A program made the position numbers and the translations under genes. The notes beneath the pieces are model-generated. The model was not told the DNA's origin. It searched no databases and worked only from the letters and a program-made list of their open reading frames with translations. From NCBI GenBank assembly GCA_035771165.1, contig JAWNZC010000229.1, forward strand, positions 2,305,501 to 2,369,500: DNA of 64,000 nt, read 5' to 3'. Positions 23,041 to 34,919 of the stretch are shown in pieces (the first letter of the stretch is position 1; every line of letters starts with the position of its first letter). Origin of the DNA: Paragorgia papillata (taxonomy: Eukaryota > Cnidaria > Anthozoa > Scleralcyonacea > Coralliidae).

Positions 23041-24587
23041 AGGGGTGATGGGAATAGTCATAATTATAATAGACACACAAATATAGTATAATAATTTCAT
23101 TTTATTTTGTTTTGTTAAGTTTGTATACAAAATTATTATATATTTTGACCAGAATTTAATGGTTATTATTATTATATCTCCTCTATGTAATGAAGTGTTA
23201 TTTCCAGAATAAAGATTAATTATATCTATCTATTTTGTATTAATAAAGTTCTTCAATAGTATCAAATTGACAATTTTGTTATACAGATTTAATTTATTGG
23301 ATGTGTAAGGCTTCCACCTTTGGTTGAGTGTTCAACTTGAGTCCAATAATCTCAACTTTGACTCTTTTTCTGCTCTTAACGGGTGTTCATATGTAGCCTG
23401 CGAGCAGGCTCTCTCAACGCGGCGCTGTGAAATGAGAGCCTGCAACAATCCTAGGGGTAAATCGATAACGCCCACTTAATTAATATGCAAATGTTGCGAA
23501 TCAAACCAATCACATTCTTCCGGAAGTCTATGTAAAAATCCTCATTCAAAGCACAATCCGAAGATGTAAATTTCACACTATCAACTATACTCGTTAATAC
23601 TGAAAACTCAAAAAATCTGTTTATAAGAAAGCCAGAAGCAATGTAACGCATCTAACGATTATCGGGTATGTAGTTAGGAATTTAAAATATTCAACTTTAG
23701 ACTAAAAATATGTAGCGAAACAGTTTAGCGATGCGTGCTAACGTCTTCAGTTTGAATCAAATTGAATGTACTAAGATTGGATCATGACAACCTCAGATCT
23801 TAGTTTTATAAGTTTGCTATCTCTATTAAATTTGTGGAAGACGAACATAACTTTGATTTTGCAAGAAACATTTAAAAATCGTTATTCGAGATTAGGTGTT
23901 TGTGATTCACTGCATGGCATTCACTGATCCAGGTGATGGCGACAGCATATCGTCAAGATAGCGCTTCTCGTGTAAATGTGCAAGTTGCAAGAGGTCAAAA
24001 CGAAGACTTTCACGAACTGCTGAAAACGAACGAAGTAACGAACATGAAATGAGTTACGCTTCTTCGTAGCTAGGGAAGGTGCGAAAACCTAACTTAAATT
24101 AACATATAGACACTTTCAGACGCTTTCAAAGATAGCCGACATACAGAACCAGGTGCGTATCATTATAGTCTAAACGGCGACATATTAATAGTTAAGAAAT
24201 TCAAGTGTTTTATCAAATTTAGCAAGACTTTCCTTCTGGCTGTTGAGTTAAAAAACTGGGTCATTCTGAACTGAATAACTGGTAGTCGGCTTCGATAATA
24301 TAAATAATACCAGACGCACTGGCGCACAAATTGGATGAGGGGCGAACCATTAGAAAAGTGATGGGGGGGGGGGACTTTTTCAGCTTGCACGAATTTGTTT
24401 CTTTATCATTTGCTTGTGCAGGAATTTTTTTTATTGTCTAATCCTTTGCATGAATTTTTTTTATTACACATACCTAGCTAGTTTTCACCATGAGAAGGCT
24501 CTGCACGAATTTTTTTTCTCAAACTTTCTTTGAGTATGAATCTTTTTTTCGAGCACATTGCCTTGCAAGAATTTTTTTTTTTGGTCC
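23041..24587. other. No gene recognised
   Basis: AT-rich; a small inverted fragment gcctgcgagcaggctc at 23398. A run of diverged repeats of the type (t)gcacgaattttttt occurs at about 24385-24580. Confidence 0.4.
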
Positions 24588-24610
24588 CCCCCCCCCCCCC
24601 CCCCCCCCCC
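24588..24610. repeat. Poly-C tract
   Basis: Unbroken C run after a T run; a likely site of length error in assembly. Confidence 0.9.
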
Positions 24611-25072
24611 ATGCACGATCGGAAATCGCATAGAAAATCGGCCACTTTCATGGGGCAGTTCGCAGTCCACGTTCGTGCTGGCTCAAGTGAGTTCTGAGGA
24701 CATTCCACGAGTTATCAACAAACCGTATTCTATGGCAAGCCCAACATTCGTGCTATGCGCTCGTGGAAGAATTATGGTCGAGCGACGATTTTGAGCGGAG
24801 ATGTTTGACTTTGAGCTCTGGGTGTCCTCGCTGAAGTGTGCAGCCTGTCGGCCGTGTATTGATGACGTTTACACGCAAGATATTCGTTCTACGCATGCGT
24901 AGCTAATACGGGTCAGCCCGTATTTCGCGATCCTCGACAGCCGCCATTTCCGATCGTGCTTTGTTGAAGCCCACATTTCACAGCAACAGGAGGGCCTGCC
25001 CGCAGGCTAGTTATATGAGCCAGGCCAGCCTGTCTAGCAAGATGACCCGGTAATTAACCGCAACCTCGTCCC

Positions 25073-25935
25073 CAGGGCCATTTGTGGGGGCTGGGCCTGC
25101 CTCCTCCACAGGCCCTATTGCATCATGGACAGGTCATACACGCCGAATTTAGGGCCTGCAAGATCCTGTAAAACATTTGGCAAAACTTGGCACGGAATAA
25201 ATTTGCATAATTAACTAACATTGTTAATAGCCATGGCTATATCCGAAGATTTTGAAGGACATTGAAGACTTATGACATACGAATCCTAGCTTTAATATGA
25301 AGGAATTGTTGGGAAAAAGCAATTACGGTTGAACTTTGTCAACTTTCGGCCGGAATAATCAACGAAAATGCACTTTAGTCTACCCAGAGATTCTTGGGTT
25401 TATACTTTTTCGGTTTCCACAACAACTGAAACTTGAATTACGCCACACTATAGCGAACAATTTAACATAATTAAATCTCATTAACTCTTGGTCAGTTGAC
25501 AGTTTTCGATAGCTAAATAAACCAAAAAACAATAAGAAAAACCTGTACTTTCCTGACCGTCGAATTTGCTTTTGTTCGGCAGATATTTTTTCCTTCAATT
25601 CCTTTTGTCGCTAAAAATATTATTGGCAGAAGGTCGGTAATTCTAAAACATATTGGTTTCTTCATTGTCATGATCTGTAAGAAAGTTTAGACCGAATTTC
25701 CTGGTGGGTCACAGTGTTAAAAGAACTTGGACGTACGTTTGTCGAACAGCGGCCAGAAAGCTTTTGCAGGCCCTCTCAAAACTCGCCTCTAGATCTAGGG
25801 CCCATTTTGTTTACAGGATCTGGCAGATCTGGCAGGCCCTCTCAACAGTGTGACCTGTCCATGATGCAATAGGGCCTGTGAAGGAGGCAGGGGCTGGGCC
25901 AAGATGGCGGTCAAGAACAAATATGGCCCTGGTAC
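25073..25935. mobile_element. TIR element, ~85-bp ends
   Basis: Left ccagggccatttgt...ggcctgcctcctccacaggc then cctattgcatcatggacagg. The right end near 25845-25930 is its complement (cctgtccatgatgcaatagg, then ggcctgtgaaggaggcagg, and aaatatggccctgg). The interior of ~650 bp has no long ORF. Confidence 0.8.
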
Positions 25936-26454
25936 AGACTGAGCTATCACCACATTTGATTGGTCGAGATAACATTGGATGTTTTAGGTATTCTGATTGG
26001 TGGAAACAAGGCGGGCGGCAGGCTAACTCGCGGGCATTTGTTTATTGGGCTCAAATTATATTAAACTAAGTGATACCAGAATTGCCGGCTAAAAACAACT
26101 TCAAAATGAATGAAAATGTGAGGGAAACTGGCTTTATATAAAATTGTATGTTCATTAGTATTCTTTCTGACGCCAAGATGTTTTATCAGGTATAAAACCA
26201 CGGAGTGCACGTACGGACATGGTACTGATTTCCTTTGTGTTTTCCTCGTGAATTATTAATGAGTTTTTGAAGGATAATTAACATCAGGAAATAGGTATGT
26301 GTTACGGATATACTACAATGTCAACGAAGGTTGTCGATTAATTTACTATAAATAATACAGAAGTAAGCTTATATGACTGATAATTAGTTTAATAATATAC
26401 ATGAAAAAATATCTCGACTGTGATTGGCTGATTCCAGTGCAGTTAATCCCAAAC

Positions 26455-26541
26455 AACAGTGCAGAATTGTGTTATCACAGTGCAAAAATCTGTAATCACA
26501 GTGCAAAAATCTGTAATCACAGTGCAAAAATCTGTTATCAC
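26455..26541. repeat. 21-bp tandem repeat, about 4 copies
   Basis: Unit atcacagtgcaaaaatctgt(a/t). Because 21 is a multiple of three, the minus strand reads a repeating FCTVITD. This is a by-product; no start, splice site or neighbour supports a gene. Confidence 0.85.
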
Positions 26542-26834
26542 TAAGAACCAATCAAATTGATTGTACAGCGGATTTTTCCCGACACAAAACAAACAAAGAT
26601 GGCGGCCAAGATTCGGCGGTTTTGGGGATAATTTGTTCAAATTTGAAGCTAGTTATGCTTTAATATTGCCAAGTGAAGTACCTACAAGAAGACCAGAAGC
26701 TTCTTTATGCCTCGAGTAAACTTTTTCAAGTAGTAAAGGAAGCGAAGCGTTTTTTAACAAATAAATATGCGAGGAGTGGACGGCTAAACACGTACGTTAA
26801 AATATTAGTGCAGTTGTTTTGAACATTTTTTCAG

Positions 26835-27360
26835 GTATATTATTAATAAGTAATAGCATGGTTTCTCGTGCAATTTGGAAAAACATGCACTCGTGAGTTT
26901 TTCAAATACTTCAAATAGCACTCGTGCTATTTTGACAGTATTTGAAAAATTCACTCGTGCACAGGGCCGGCGCGAGCTTCTAGGAGTTGGGAGGGTACGA
27001 TTTCCGAAGGGCACATTACGTGGATTGCGCAATCACACCGCGTAAAACCAAGTTTTTTTAAAATAAAAAAACTTATCCCAGTCTCCGCAAATATCTGTTA
27101 GTCTGTTACTTGGGTCGTGGGAAGATAACGAATATTATATATTTGGCTACATTTTGTTCATAACAATCCAGTTGAAAAAGTCATGCATGCTCTGCGCGCA
27201 CGCGTTTTGTTTAATATCCAGGGCTTGGCTAAAAAAAGGCACTTCTTCGCCAAATTATTGGGGGGGGTAAATACCCCCTACCCCCCCCCCCCCCCAGTCG
27301 CGCCGGCCCTGCTCGTGCATGTTTTTTTCCAAATTGCACTCGAAACCATGCTATTACCTA
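26835..27360. repeat. Foldback family C, copy 2, with nested insertion
   Basis: gtatattattaataagtaat then agcatggtttc opens it, and gaaaccatgctattac closes it. The same ends occur at 5301-5460. It is interrupted by the hAT-like MITE at 26962-27311. Confidence 0.75.
26962..27311. mobile_element. hAT-like MITE with 8-bp target duplication
   Basis: Ends CAGGGCCGGCGCGA and TCGCGCCGGCCCTG. It is flanked on both sides by CTCGTGCA (26954-26961 and 27312-27319), an exact 8-bp target duplication as hAT transposases make. A C run sits near the right end (about 27282-27296). No ORF of note. Confidence 0.9.
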
Positions 27361-27543
27361 TACTTATCACTTCGATAATTAGTTTTATACTTTTATCACT
27401 TCGGGGTATGTTATTGTCTGATTGGATGACTGAATTTACACCAAGTATTTCAAAAGTCATCGTTGACAGAATGGAAGCGAGATATTCAACGAGCGGGGAT
27501 ATTCATCAAGAGAAAGTTTTTACAAGTTTAGCAAGTATTTTAA

Positions 27544-28183
27544 GGTGGCTCCATACAGTTTCTTGAAAAATGGAAAATACAAGTTTGAGAGTTCAAAACA
27601 CGTGCATAAACAATTCGGGAAAAGAATAAAACTAAATGTTATGCATAGTTAAACAGTCTGACAATCAAAAACTGTTAAATAAATAGCAACAGTTGTTGCT
27701 ATGGCAACAATGACGTTTCAAAATGGCTGCCAATTACCCTCCAAATCAATTTAATTCGAAAAAAACTTTGGTGACCCCCAATTTTTTTTTCATTAAAACT
27801 TCTTGAGGTATGAATAATCACTAGGCCGATTTTTAAAATTCTGTAGGACCAAACTTTTTAAAAATTAACAAACATGATTTTTCCGAAGAAAAAAATTATT
27901 CGTTCTACAGAATTTTTTTTAAATCAGCCTATTGATTACTCATACTTCAAGAAAAGTTTTAATGAAAAAAAAATATGGGGTCACCAAAGTTTGTTTCGAA
28001 TTAAATTAGTTTGAAGGGTAATTGGCAGCCATTTTGAAACGTCATTGTTGCCATAGCAACAACTGTTGCTATTTATTTGGTCGCATAACATTTAGTTTTA
28101 CTCTTTTTCCGAATTGTTTATGCACGTGTTTTGGACTCTCAAACTTGTATTTTCCATTTTTCTAGAAACTGTATGAAGCCACC
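27544..28183. mobile_element. TTAA-flanked 640-bp palindromic MITE
   Basis: TTAA at 27540-27543 and 28184-28187 flank GGTGGCTCCATACAGTTTCT and its inverse. Almost the whole element is one inverted repeat with arms of ~300 bp: gcaacagttgttgctatggc and aatggctgccaattaccct recur inverted. Transcripts crossing it would form long hairpin RNA. Confidence 0.9.
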
Positions 28184-28816
28184 TTAAGTATGAATCGTAA
28201 GGCAATTCTTAAATGTGATGACAGTACTAGACGTTGTTGGAAATTTGATAAATGTTTTTGAAAGCAAATTAATGGTCGTTGCATGGACGATTTCATATTG
28301 ATCAAGCTTCGTAAACTGACAAGACTGTGCGTTGCCGAACAGAAATGGATGACCTTCTAAGAAAAAAAGTTAGCTTCATGGTCAAGCAACAATGTCCAAA
28401 GCATATGGTAGTCCACGAGCGAAATATGCTATTAAATAGCATATTGTCGATGTAGATGACAAATAAAGTAGTCAAATGTTAGTGACAGGCTATGTTAATT
28501 GAGAGCGTGAACTGGTAAGTCTATACAGTATTAGTGGAGTAAAATTGTATGCTCATGAATGTGCAAACATTTCTTCTACCTTTTACTGCATGTATGCATA
28601 TGTCGATCTTGAAGAACAATTAATGTTATAATGTATGGTTGCTCTTATAATTTTGATGACATTGCTGGACATCTTTTTCATTCACTATTAAATATTACAG
28701 CAGTAATATTAGAGATGCTTGTTATCTCAAGTGATTTTCTTTACCTTCCAAGTAGATTGCATTATTGTTTGACAAATTGTTGTAACAAAGCTAGATATTT
28801 AAATACTGTATTATTC

Positions 28817-29136
28817 AATTAAGTCAAATTTTGTGAGTTGTTAATATTAATTTGATTGGCCTACTTAAAGCTTTTATACAGTACTAACATACTTTATGAC
28901 TATAATTAGTGCATTGCCTCTCACCGCTGAGGACCAGAGTTAAGCCCAATTGGATTAAGTTAGTATTTGAATGGGTGACCACCTGTCTGGGGTTGGAACT
29001 TGTTAGTGCTGAGCTGAGCTGGCCTGGCCTCAGGTGAGCTGAGCTGGTCAGCTTAATTGACTAATTAAGTCAAATTTTGTGAGTTGTTTATAGTTATGTT
29101 AATTTGATTGGCCTAATTAAAGCTTTACTACAGTAC
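28817..29136. repeat. ~70-bp direct repeat flanking a 5S-like segment
   Basis: 28817-28883 and 29063-29136 share aattaagtcaaattttgtga, ttaatttgattggcct and aaagctt...acagtac. The 5S-derived piece lies between them. Confidence 0.75.
28911..29011 (+). repeat. 5S rRNA-derived fragment
   Basis: gcattgcctctcacc, gagttaagc, gttagtatttgaatgggtga and ccacctg follow the order of 5S rRNA and match the SINE at 20850-21075. It is too diverged to be a working 5S gene. Confidence 0.7.
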
Positions 29137-29155
29137 TTAAAGCTTTACTACTATA

Positions 29156-29235
29156 CAGGGATGGTGCCAAAGGGGGGGGGGGCAGAAGGGGCTACAGCCC
29201 CCCTGTTGGGGAACCCTAGCCCCTTCATTGGGAAA
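29156..29235. mobile_element. End fragment of a CAGGG-type element
   Basis: cagggatggtgcc, a G run and ggggctacagcccccc resemble the left end of the element at 3317. No matching right end was found. Confidence 0.4.
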
Positions 29236-30134
29236 ATTTACAGGTTTGTCAGGGAATGACCTGGAAGAAAAATTGTATTTTTAACAATTGGTGAAGAACT
29301 TTTTAACTGATTAAGCCAGACAAGTCAGTAATTAATGCTTTAATACTGAAATGAAACTCCTTTAGAAACACAGGATACGGTATATATATTGCGTAGAAGC
29401 CAACAGTATTAATTTAATACTACACACAAAATTCCATTTTCTGTCTGCAATATTGAATATCTCCTACTGTAAGTTACTCTGAGTTGAGTGCATGAGTTCT
29501 TTTTTAAAAGTTAAAACACAGCATGGCCTCTGAGCATAGACAATTTTGTCAAAAATCGTATTCAGATCTAGATCTGAATACAAGATTGTTTCAACTATAC
29601 AATTCCATCAATTTTGTCAAGAATCTTGTTCAGTTATGAATACAAGGTTGTTACAAGTACACAGTTGCATCATTGTTTTTACCATAGTAGCTATAGACAT
29701 TAAACGCAGTAGATACATGCATGCCTGGGCGTGCCTATTTTTATTTGTGTTCACATAAGAAGAGCTAGCCTGCCTAGCTGGGATGACTTAATTGTTTACC
29801 AAGATGACTGCAACTATTTTCCCACTAAGCATGAAATATTGTTTTCATGAGCATGTTTTAAATTTATAACAAACTCATTAAACAAAGTAACATAACTTTT
29901 GAAATGAAAAGTTGACCAAAATATATAGGTCAAGATGAAGTTGTTTGCATGTTCTAAGCTTTGACTTGCTAGCCTGGTTAGGCAGCCAGCCAGTGGTCAT
30001 TGCGTTCATATGGGGGAAAATAGAATGCCTAGCCCAGATAATAATCCAATATTACTATTAATATTTTTATTAAGGCAGTGGGATTCTGGCATTTCAAAGC
30101 TATCCCATGTGGCCCAGCTCGTTAGCTACAGTAT
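29236..30134. other. No gene recognised
   Basis: AT-rich; a short partial duplication gaatacaag.ttgtt occurs at about 29577 and 29637. Confidence 0.4.
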
Positions 30135-32128
30135 TTACGTCTGAGTAGACACTACCCACTTCTTATTTACTTTAATAAGATGCCCACAGCAACTTATATG
30201 GTCACAGTTCCTACATCTATAACTATTATTTACCCTTTCATAGCCTGCTGCTTCAAGAAACTGCATGTATCCTATTCTTTTACTTGATCTAAAATAATGT
30301 TTACTAGATGTGTCATTATACTTTTCCATACCTTGTTTAATTGATGTTGTTATGTTGGCTGAGAAATTCTGGTACATGTGAAAATAATGCATGCATGTAT
30401 GGTGTTACATCTTTTATTTGGTAAATAGAATTGAAAAGCGTAAACCACAATGTCACTTTGTCCCTGAATGACTCAATTATTATGTTTTGTTGATGTAAAA
30501 GTTAATTTTAAATCACGAATTATGTCCATGAAAATTTCCCATAAATTCTGAATTTCATTTTTATCCTCACCATTGGGTAGTAATGTTGGGATATTTACAC
30601 GCTGGAAAAAGATCAGCTTCTCTGGACCAGTTAGGTCTCTATTTATAATCTAATTTTTGTGTCTGGGTTTACCCTCCATTGAAATGAAATACCTAAGTTC
30701 TGTAGACAAGCTTCATATGCAGCCATGTGCTTGAATTTTTGTCTTGAAAATTCACCAGTGAATTGCTGATTCCAATTGAATCTTGTCATTTCAGTTCTCG
30801 TATGAGCAATTCAGCAATTCTATGAAATTATCAGCTATCCTTAGAAAAAGGTGTAAAGTGTCAATAATAACATGGTCTAAATCAATAAAAGAAAATAGTG
30901 AATTAAATTTTCTTGACCTAGCATGTGCAGTGATTTCCTTAATAGGTCTGGCCCCAAAATCAGGGTTCTTTAGTGACCATACTGTTTACTGGTGATCCCT
31001 CTTTGAAGCCTTGGGCATTTACACCATAATTATTATATACGCATATTCCTGATTTGCAGCCCTATTCCAAATTCCAATCCAAGCTTCAAGCCAAAAACTT
31101 CCAATCCCCTCCTAAAAAATACTCTAATTTATATGTGGAATTATCAACTGTTAATAGTTCTTTTAAATTTTCCATTTCAACACTAAGTTCCCCTATATAG
31201 ACTTATTCTTAAGTTTTCATAAGTTTCCTTCATCTGAATTATTGCTAAAATGTAATTCCCTTTTCACTCATTGCAACATTATTTTCATTTAAAATTGTAT
31301 ATGTAAAATTTTCCATTTTTAACCTTTTACCAATGTTTGTTCCATCTCCACTTAATTTTATTTTAATTGTATCACCATCATTGGTCACTTTATTCAATTT
31401 TAACCGTCTAACATTTTCCTCAAGACTCTCTACAAAACTTATCTGTCCCCTCCATATCTCCAGGTGTGGATTTCAGATTCCATTTGCTTTAGCACTTCTC
31501 ATAGCTCACCCCATGCTTCATTCGAAATTTGGAATTTATCCTTTTTAAATTATCCATGTCATCATCACTAATTTCCTTGGTTGAACAGTCAAAATGTTCC
31601 AATTCTTCATCATCGATAAGGCTGAATGTTTCATAATTGTTTGTGTCGCACATTTAAAACTTCCACTTTAGTAGCAACATGATCATATAGGCCAAGAAAT
31701 GAAAGGGTAGCTTGGCATTCTTCTTTAGCGTTTCGTAATATGCGATTTTGATGCCTTTTTGTGTAATCTTCGAATTTTTTATTTTTGTCTGGGCCTCTTC
31801 CTTTATTTTCATCTCTCTTCTTAGAAGCACTTAATGCAAGTTGTCTAAATTTTCTCTTATAATAGTCTTTCTGCCTTTTGTTTTTTTCCAAAGCTACCTT
31901 TAACTTTTCTTCTACACACTGCAATCTCTTTGTAAAAGCTAAATCATTCTCTAGTTTCCTCTTTTCTTGCTTATTGCCATCACATTCCTGCATGAGGTTA
32001 AACCCATTAACTTCACTGTAGAATATTTTAAGGCTATACATTTTGCCCTTCTTCCAACTTTCGATAAGTGCTTTGGCATGCCTTCCTCCGCGTTTATTAG
32101 CCCGTTTTAGGTTCGTTAGAAGAGTGTT
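30135..32128 (-). pseudogene. Decayed coiled-coil / DDE-like transposase-type protein
   Basis: Read right to left across frames: an intact N-terminal segment (32128-31631) forms a lysine- and glutamate-rich coiled coil followed by DYTKRHQNRILRNAKEECQA and TLSFLGLYDH. Next, IKIKLSGDGTNIGKR (about 31320-31365) carries a first Asp. EYFLGGDWKFLA (about 31090-31120), DLDHVIIDTLHLFLRI (about 30836-30888) with a second Asp, and DLTGPEKLIFFQRVNIP follow. GMEKYNDTSSKHYFR (about 30290-30335) holds a Glu in an E-x-x-N helix. Spacing and motifs fit an RNase-H-fold D-D-E transposase; the layout recalls RAG1/Transib, but that assignment is inference. At least five stops or frameshifts make it dead. I recall similar multi-copy uncharacterised proteins from cnidarians and sponges. 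Confidence 0.65.
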
Positions 32129-32247
32129 AATTTTCTCTCAAACACGTTCAGGATACGACCATTGATGTTGATGTATGTTAATTGTTAAATTAGACTTTTG
32201 TAGTATTGTACAAACAATCGCCGATAGAGAAGTACAATTGCCGTCTG

Positions 32248-32567
32248 AGGGGGCCTTTTATACACGAGCCTTGGTTGAGAGCTCGCCAACCCGTCAACGA
32301 ATAAACCCCTGTTAGCGTTTACACGCGATAGCCGGGTCAACCCGTCTTGCCGGGTGACCCTTTTCAAGACCCGGGTCGACCCGGGTTGGAGAGGTGCGAC
32401 GGTGCGGAACTTTGGTCAATCCTTCATGTAAACACGGGTTGACTTGACCCGCTCGTGTAAAGGGTTGGCAATATCATAATTTGTGTTGAGAAAAGCTGAC
32501 CCGGGTTGGGAAAATAAGCAGCCAACCAGGGATGGCGAGCTGACCCGGGCTCGTGTAAAGGCCCCCT
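32248..32567. mobile_element. MITE, AGGGGGCCTTTTATACACGAG ends
   Basis: Left agggggccttttatacacga and right ctcgtgtaaaggccccct pair; the interior repeats gacccggg/cccgggtc in both orientations (about 32365-32390 and 32503-32550). 320 bp, non-coding. Confidence 0.75.
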
Positions 32568-32822
32568 AATTCTTGACCATGGTCTTTCATACCATTCGAC
32601 AACGTGTATATCAGGAAAATAAATATATGCATATAGATCCGAATTATAAGTAGTTCAGCATAATTAACCAAAAAATGAGGGAATAGAAAGAGAATGTTTA
32701 TTTCGACATTAAATGAAGGATATCTAGTCCCCGAATCATTGGCATTGCCATCCGAACTCGAGTGTTGTTCACCTACAGCATGAACACAACGCCCCCAAAT
32801 TAAGTATCAAAAGCAACAAGAC

Positions 32823-32992
32823 TATAGATCGTTTTCACTCACGTGATCGGTGGCCCCATTGGGGTGGTGAAACAATACGAAATATTTGAATAAGAAAGAG
32901 CTAATTCCCATACCGTACACAAATATGGCCGCCATTTCATTGTTTTGGTACACCAATATGGCCGCCGTGACGTCAGATGAAAACGATCTATA
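32823..32992. mobile_element. MITE family G, copy 1 (uninterrupted)
   Basis: Ends tatagatcgttttca and tgaaaacgatctata. The interior contains cacgtgatcggtggccccat, tggggtggtgaaacaatacg and atggccgccgtgacgtcag. It serves as the empty site for the copy at 47105-47526. Confidence 0.85.
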
Positions 32993-33175
32993 GATTTCAG
33001 GCCCATATTGCCGAGGTTAAATCGCTATGAATATGGATGAACACCCATCAAAATGATGCAAATTTTGTGATCTTTCGAAATTTGGCGGTAGAAATTTGAT
33101 ATACGCATGCGCAATAAAGTTATAGAGTCCAGACCACGGCTTCCCTAAACATACGGCTATCAAGCTCTCGGCAAC

Positions 33176-33379
33176 GCCTTCCGTGGCTCAGTGGTCAGAG
33201 CATTGCACTAGAATCGCAAGGTCGTGGGTTCAATTCCTGCCGGAAGGCCTGTGTAGTTGCATTTTTCGCAACTGGTCCCGGTCTGGTCTTAAAATGTATA
33301 TATTCTACACTCGAATTTTCCTTCACCCAAAATCCTGCGAACATGCTATGTAATCGAGTGAAATGCCCAATATCACTTA
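33176..33379 (+). repeat. SINE family B, best copy, with intact tRNA-like head
   Basis: The first 73 nt (33176-33248) fold as a tRNA cloverleaf: acceptor GCCTTCC/GGAAGGC, A-box-like GTGGCTCAGTGGTC, anticodon loop CTAGAAT (AGA) on a TTGCA/CGCAA stem with one mismatch, and B-box GGTTCAATTCC. The short variable loop is wrong for Ser despite the anticodon, so it is probably a SINE head and not a working tRNA. The body runs through GCAACTGGTCCCGG to tatcactta. Confidence 0.8.
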
Positions 33380-33920
33380 TTTTGCAATTAGTCTCCTTCG
33401 CCCCAACTAATAACGTCTGCTGAAACGAGCCACACATTCCATTCCCTTTGTGTACATGGACCAATGAAATTACACCATTGTCGTGCTAAATAAAGTCGTC
33501 CTGGGCTGGTGGTGTTATGTGTATTTATTAACTTGTTTAGTCGAAAGCTAATATTTTGAAAAGTTTAGCCTACTCAGCTTCATAATATATATTCCAGGCA
33601 GTGACGCTTTTAACTTTATTTCATGTACATGTATTCATATCACGATTCACAGTTACAACATCATCTTATTGATTCTCGCAAATTTTTTACTAAACTATAA
33701 GCAATAGTCTTCGAAATATTCATTGGTTATTAAAACCAAAGTTAAAACGGTCAGCTCAAGCCTCAAGGTCGGAGGTCAGCTTTCCAGAATCTGGAAGCCT
33801 CGCTGTGATTGGTCGGATTAAGGGAATGGAATGTGTGGCTCGTTTCATCAGACCTTGGTTGGGGAATATATATGAGCCATAAGAAGGTCTGCGAAGGAGA
33901 CTATTTTGCAATACCATCGG
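33380..33920. repeat. Inverted repeat around ~350 bp of unrelated sequence
   Basis: 33386-33455 (gtctccttcgcccc; ctgctgaaacgagccacaca; ttccattccct) recurs inverted at 33817-33910 (agggaatggaatgtgtggct; cgtttcatcagacc; gcgaaggagac). The right arm lies after an 8-bp palindromic A/T segment. It may be the ends of one element. Confidence 0.65.
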
Positions 33921-34334
33921 TCACGGAACCTCGAAATGCCGAGCCAAAACTTCACTCGTATTTAACGCACAGACATAGGGCAAAGCTTATATGTTCTTAT
34001 TTCATAATCCGAAGCTAGTAAATTGTCTTCGATAAAAACAATTATAATAAACAGCGAAAATCATCGAAAATTCCTCTTTATTTCTTAGCGGACAACTTTT
34101 TAGTACTTATTTTTAGTACCAATATGTAAACTTCTATGCAAATATAGACGATTAATAAATTATATATATATCTAAATAGTACGTTACTACGCGATAGTTA
34201 TTTGTTCGTCCAATATGAAGCAATAATAAATATTACAACTATAACTTAAATTAAATTAAAGTGGGTTTTTTTTTTACAGTTTGCTAGACATTATAAACGA
34301 CCAAACTTTTTCAGTTGATTACTTGCACACCATC

Positions 34335-34872
34335 TTATTGGAGTCCAAGTTCCTTCTTTATATTGATGTACTTCATCCATTTTCTTTTGTAATGTTCATA
34401 GCTTTTTGCAAATGGTGAAAGATGACGACGTTTTCTCTTATTTGGTCCACAGGCTTTTATACATGTATTTTTCACTTTCACGCAGTCATCGCAAGAACTA
34501 GCCGGATCGCCACAAGTCCCATGACATGCGTTGTAAGTAGCAGAACAGTTAATTAAACATTGTTGTAATGGATCCGTGGCTTGTAGTGCAAGTACTAGTT
34601 GAGTAACTATTATGAAGGCAATTACGGCGTTGTATTTTGCTAAAACCATTCTAAAAGAAAGAAAGAAATCTGATGTTATACGTTATACATTACGGTCTAC
34701 CATTTACTTAAGTCGATTATTTATTAAGTATATAGTTTATTCCACGTGGAATGGATTTTAGTTGGATTCAACACGCTGAAAAGAAAATCTCACCCTGTAA
34801 TTATTTGTCTATTGCAATGTATCAAACGTGCTGTTGCTCGTAGTCACTTCAAGGCTGCGGCGGAACTATATT
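34335..34872 (-). CDS. Secreted 8-cysteine basic peptide, paralogue 1
   Basis: A 104-residue protein (coding 34649-34335) with a signal peptide (residues 1 to ~22, hydrophobic AVIAFIIVTQLVLAL). Eight cysteines follow at 31, 35, 42, 46, 53, 56, 63 and 67: CX3C-X6-CX3C-X6-CX2C-X6-CX3C. The CX3C...CX3C pairs suggest two disulfide-stapled helical hairpins. A strongly basic tail starts KRKRR (71-75) and ends in an amphipathic aromatic/lysine segment. Gene structure: acceptor tttcttttag one base before the ATG; a 5'UTR intron of ~143 bp (34651-34793) with donor GTGAGA; a TATA box on the minus strand at 34901-34910, so transcription starts near 34872. It has the same spacing as 56739-57023. Role unknown; a defence or venom-type peptide is possible, but nothing here shows activity. 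Confidence 0.75.
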
Positions 34873-34900
34873 ATGATTTTATCTGTATTTCAGACCCCCA

Positions 34901-34910
34901 CTTATATATA
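34901..34910 (-). promoter_or_regulatory. TATA box of the peptide gene
   Basis: TATATATAAG on the minus strand, ~30 bp before a short leader exon (about 34872-34794) that ends in donor AGG/GTGAGA. Inferred from position and motif. Confidence 0.5.
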
Positions 34911-34919
34911 CTTCAAGGT

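Noticed and set aside
26443..26640. Minus ORF with repeating FCTVITD
   Set aside because: Explained by a 21-bp tandem repeat; no splice or promoter context.
33176..33248. Functional tRNA-Ser (AGA)
   Set aside because: The cloverleaf is good, but it lacks the long variable arm of tRNA-Ser and is fused to a SINE body repeated elsewhere.
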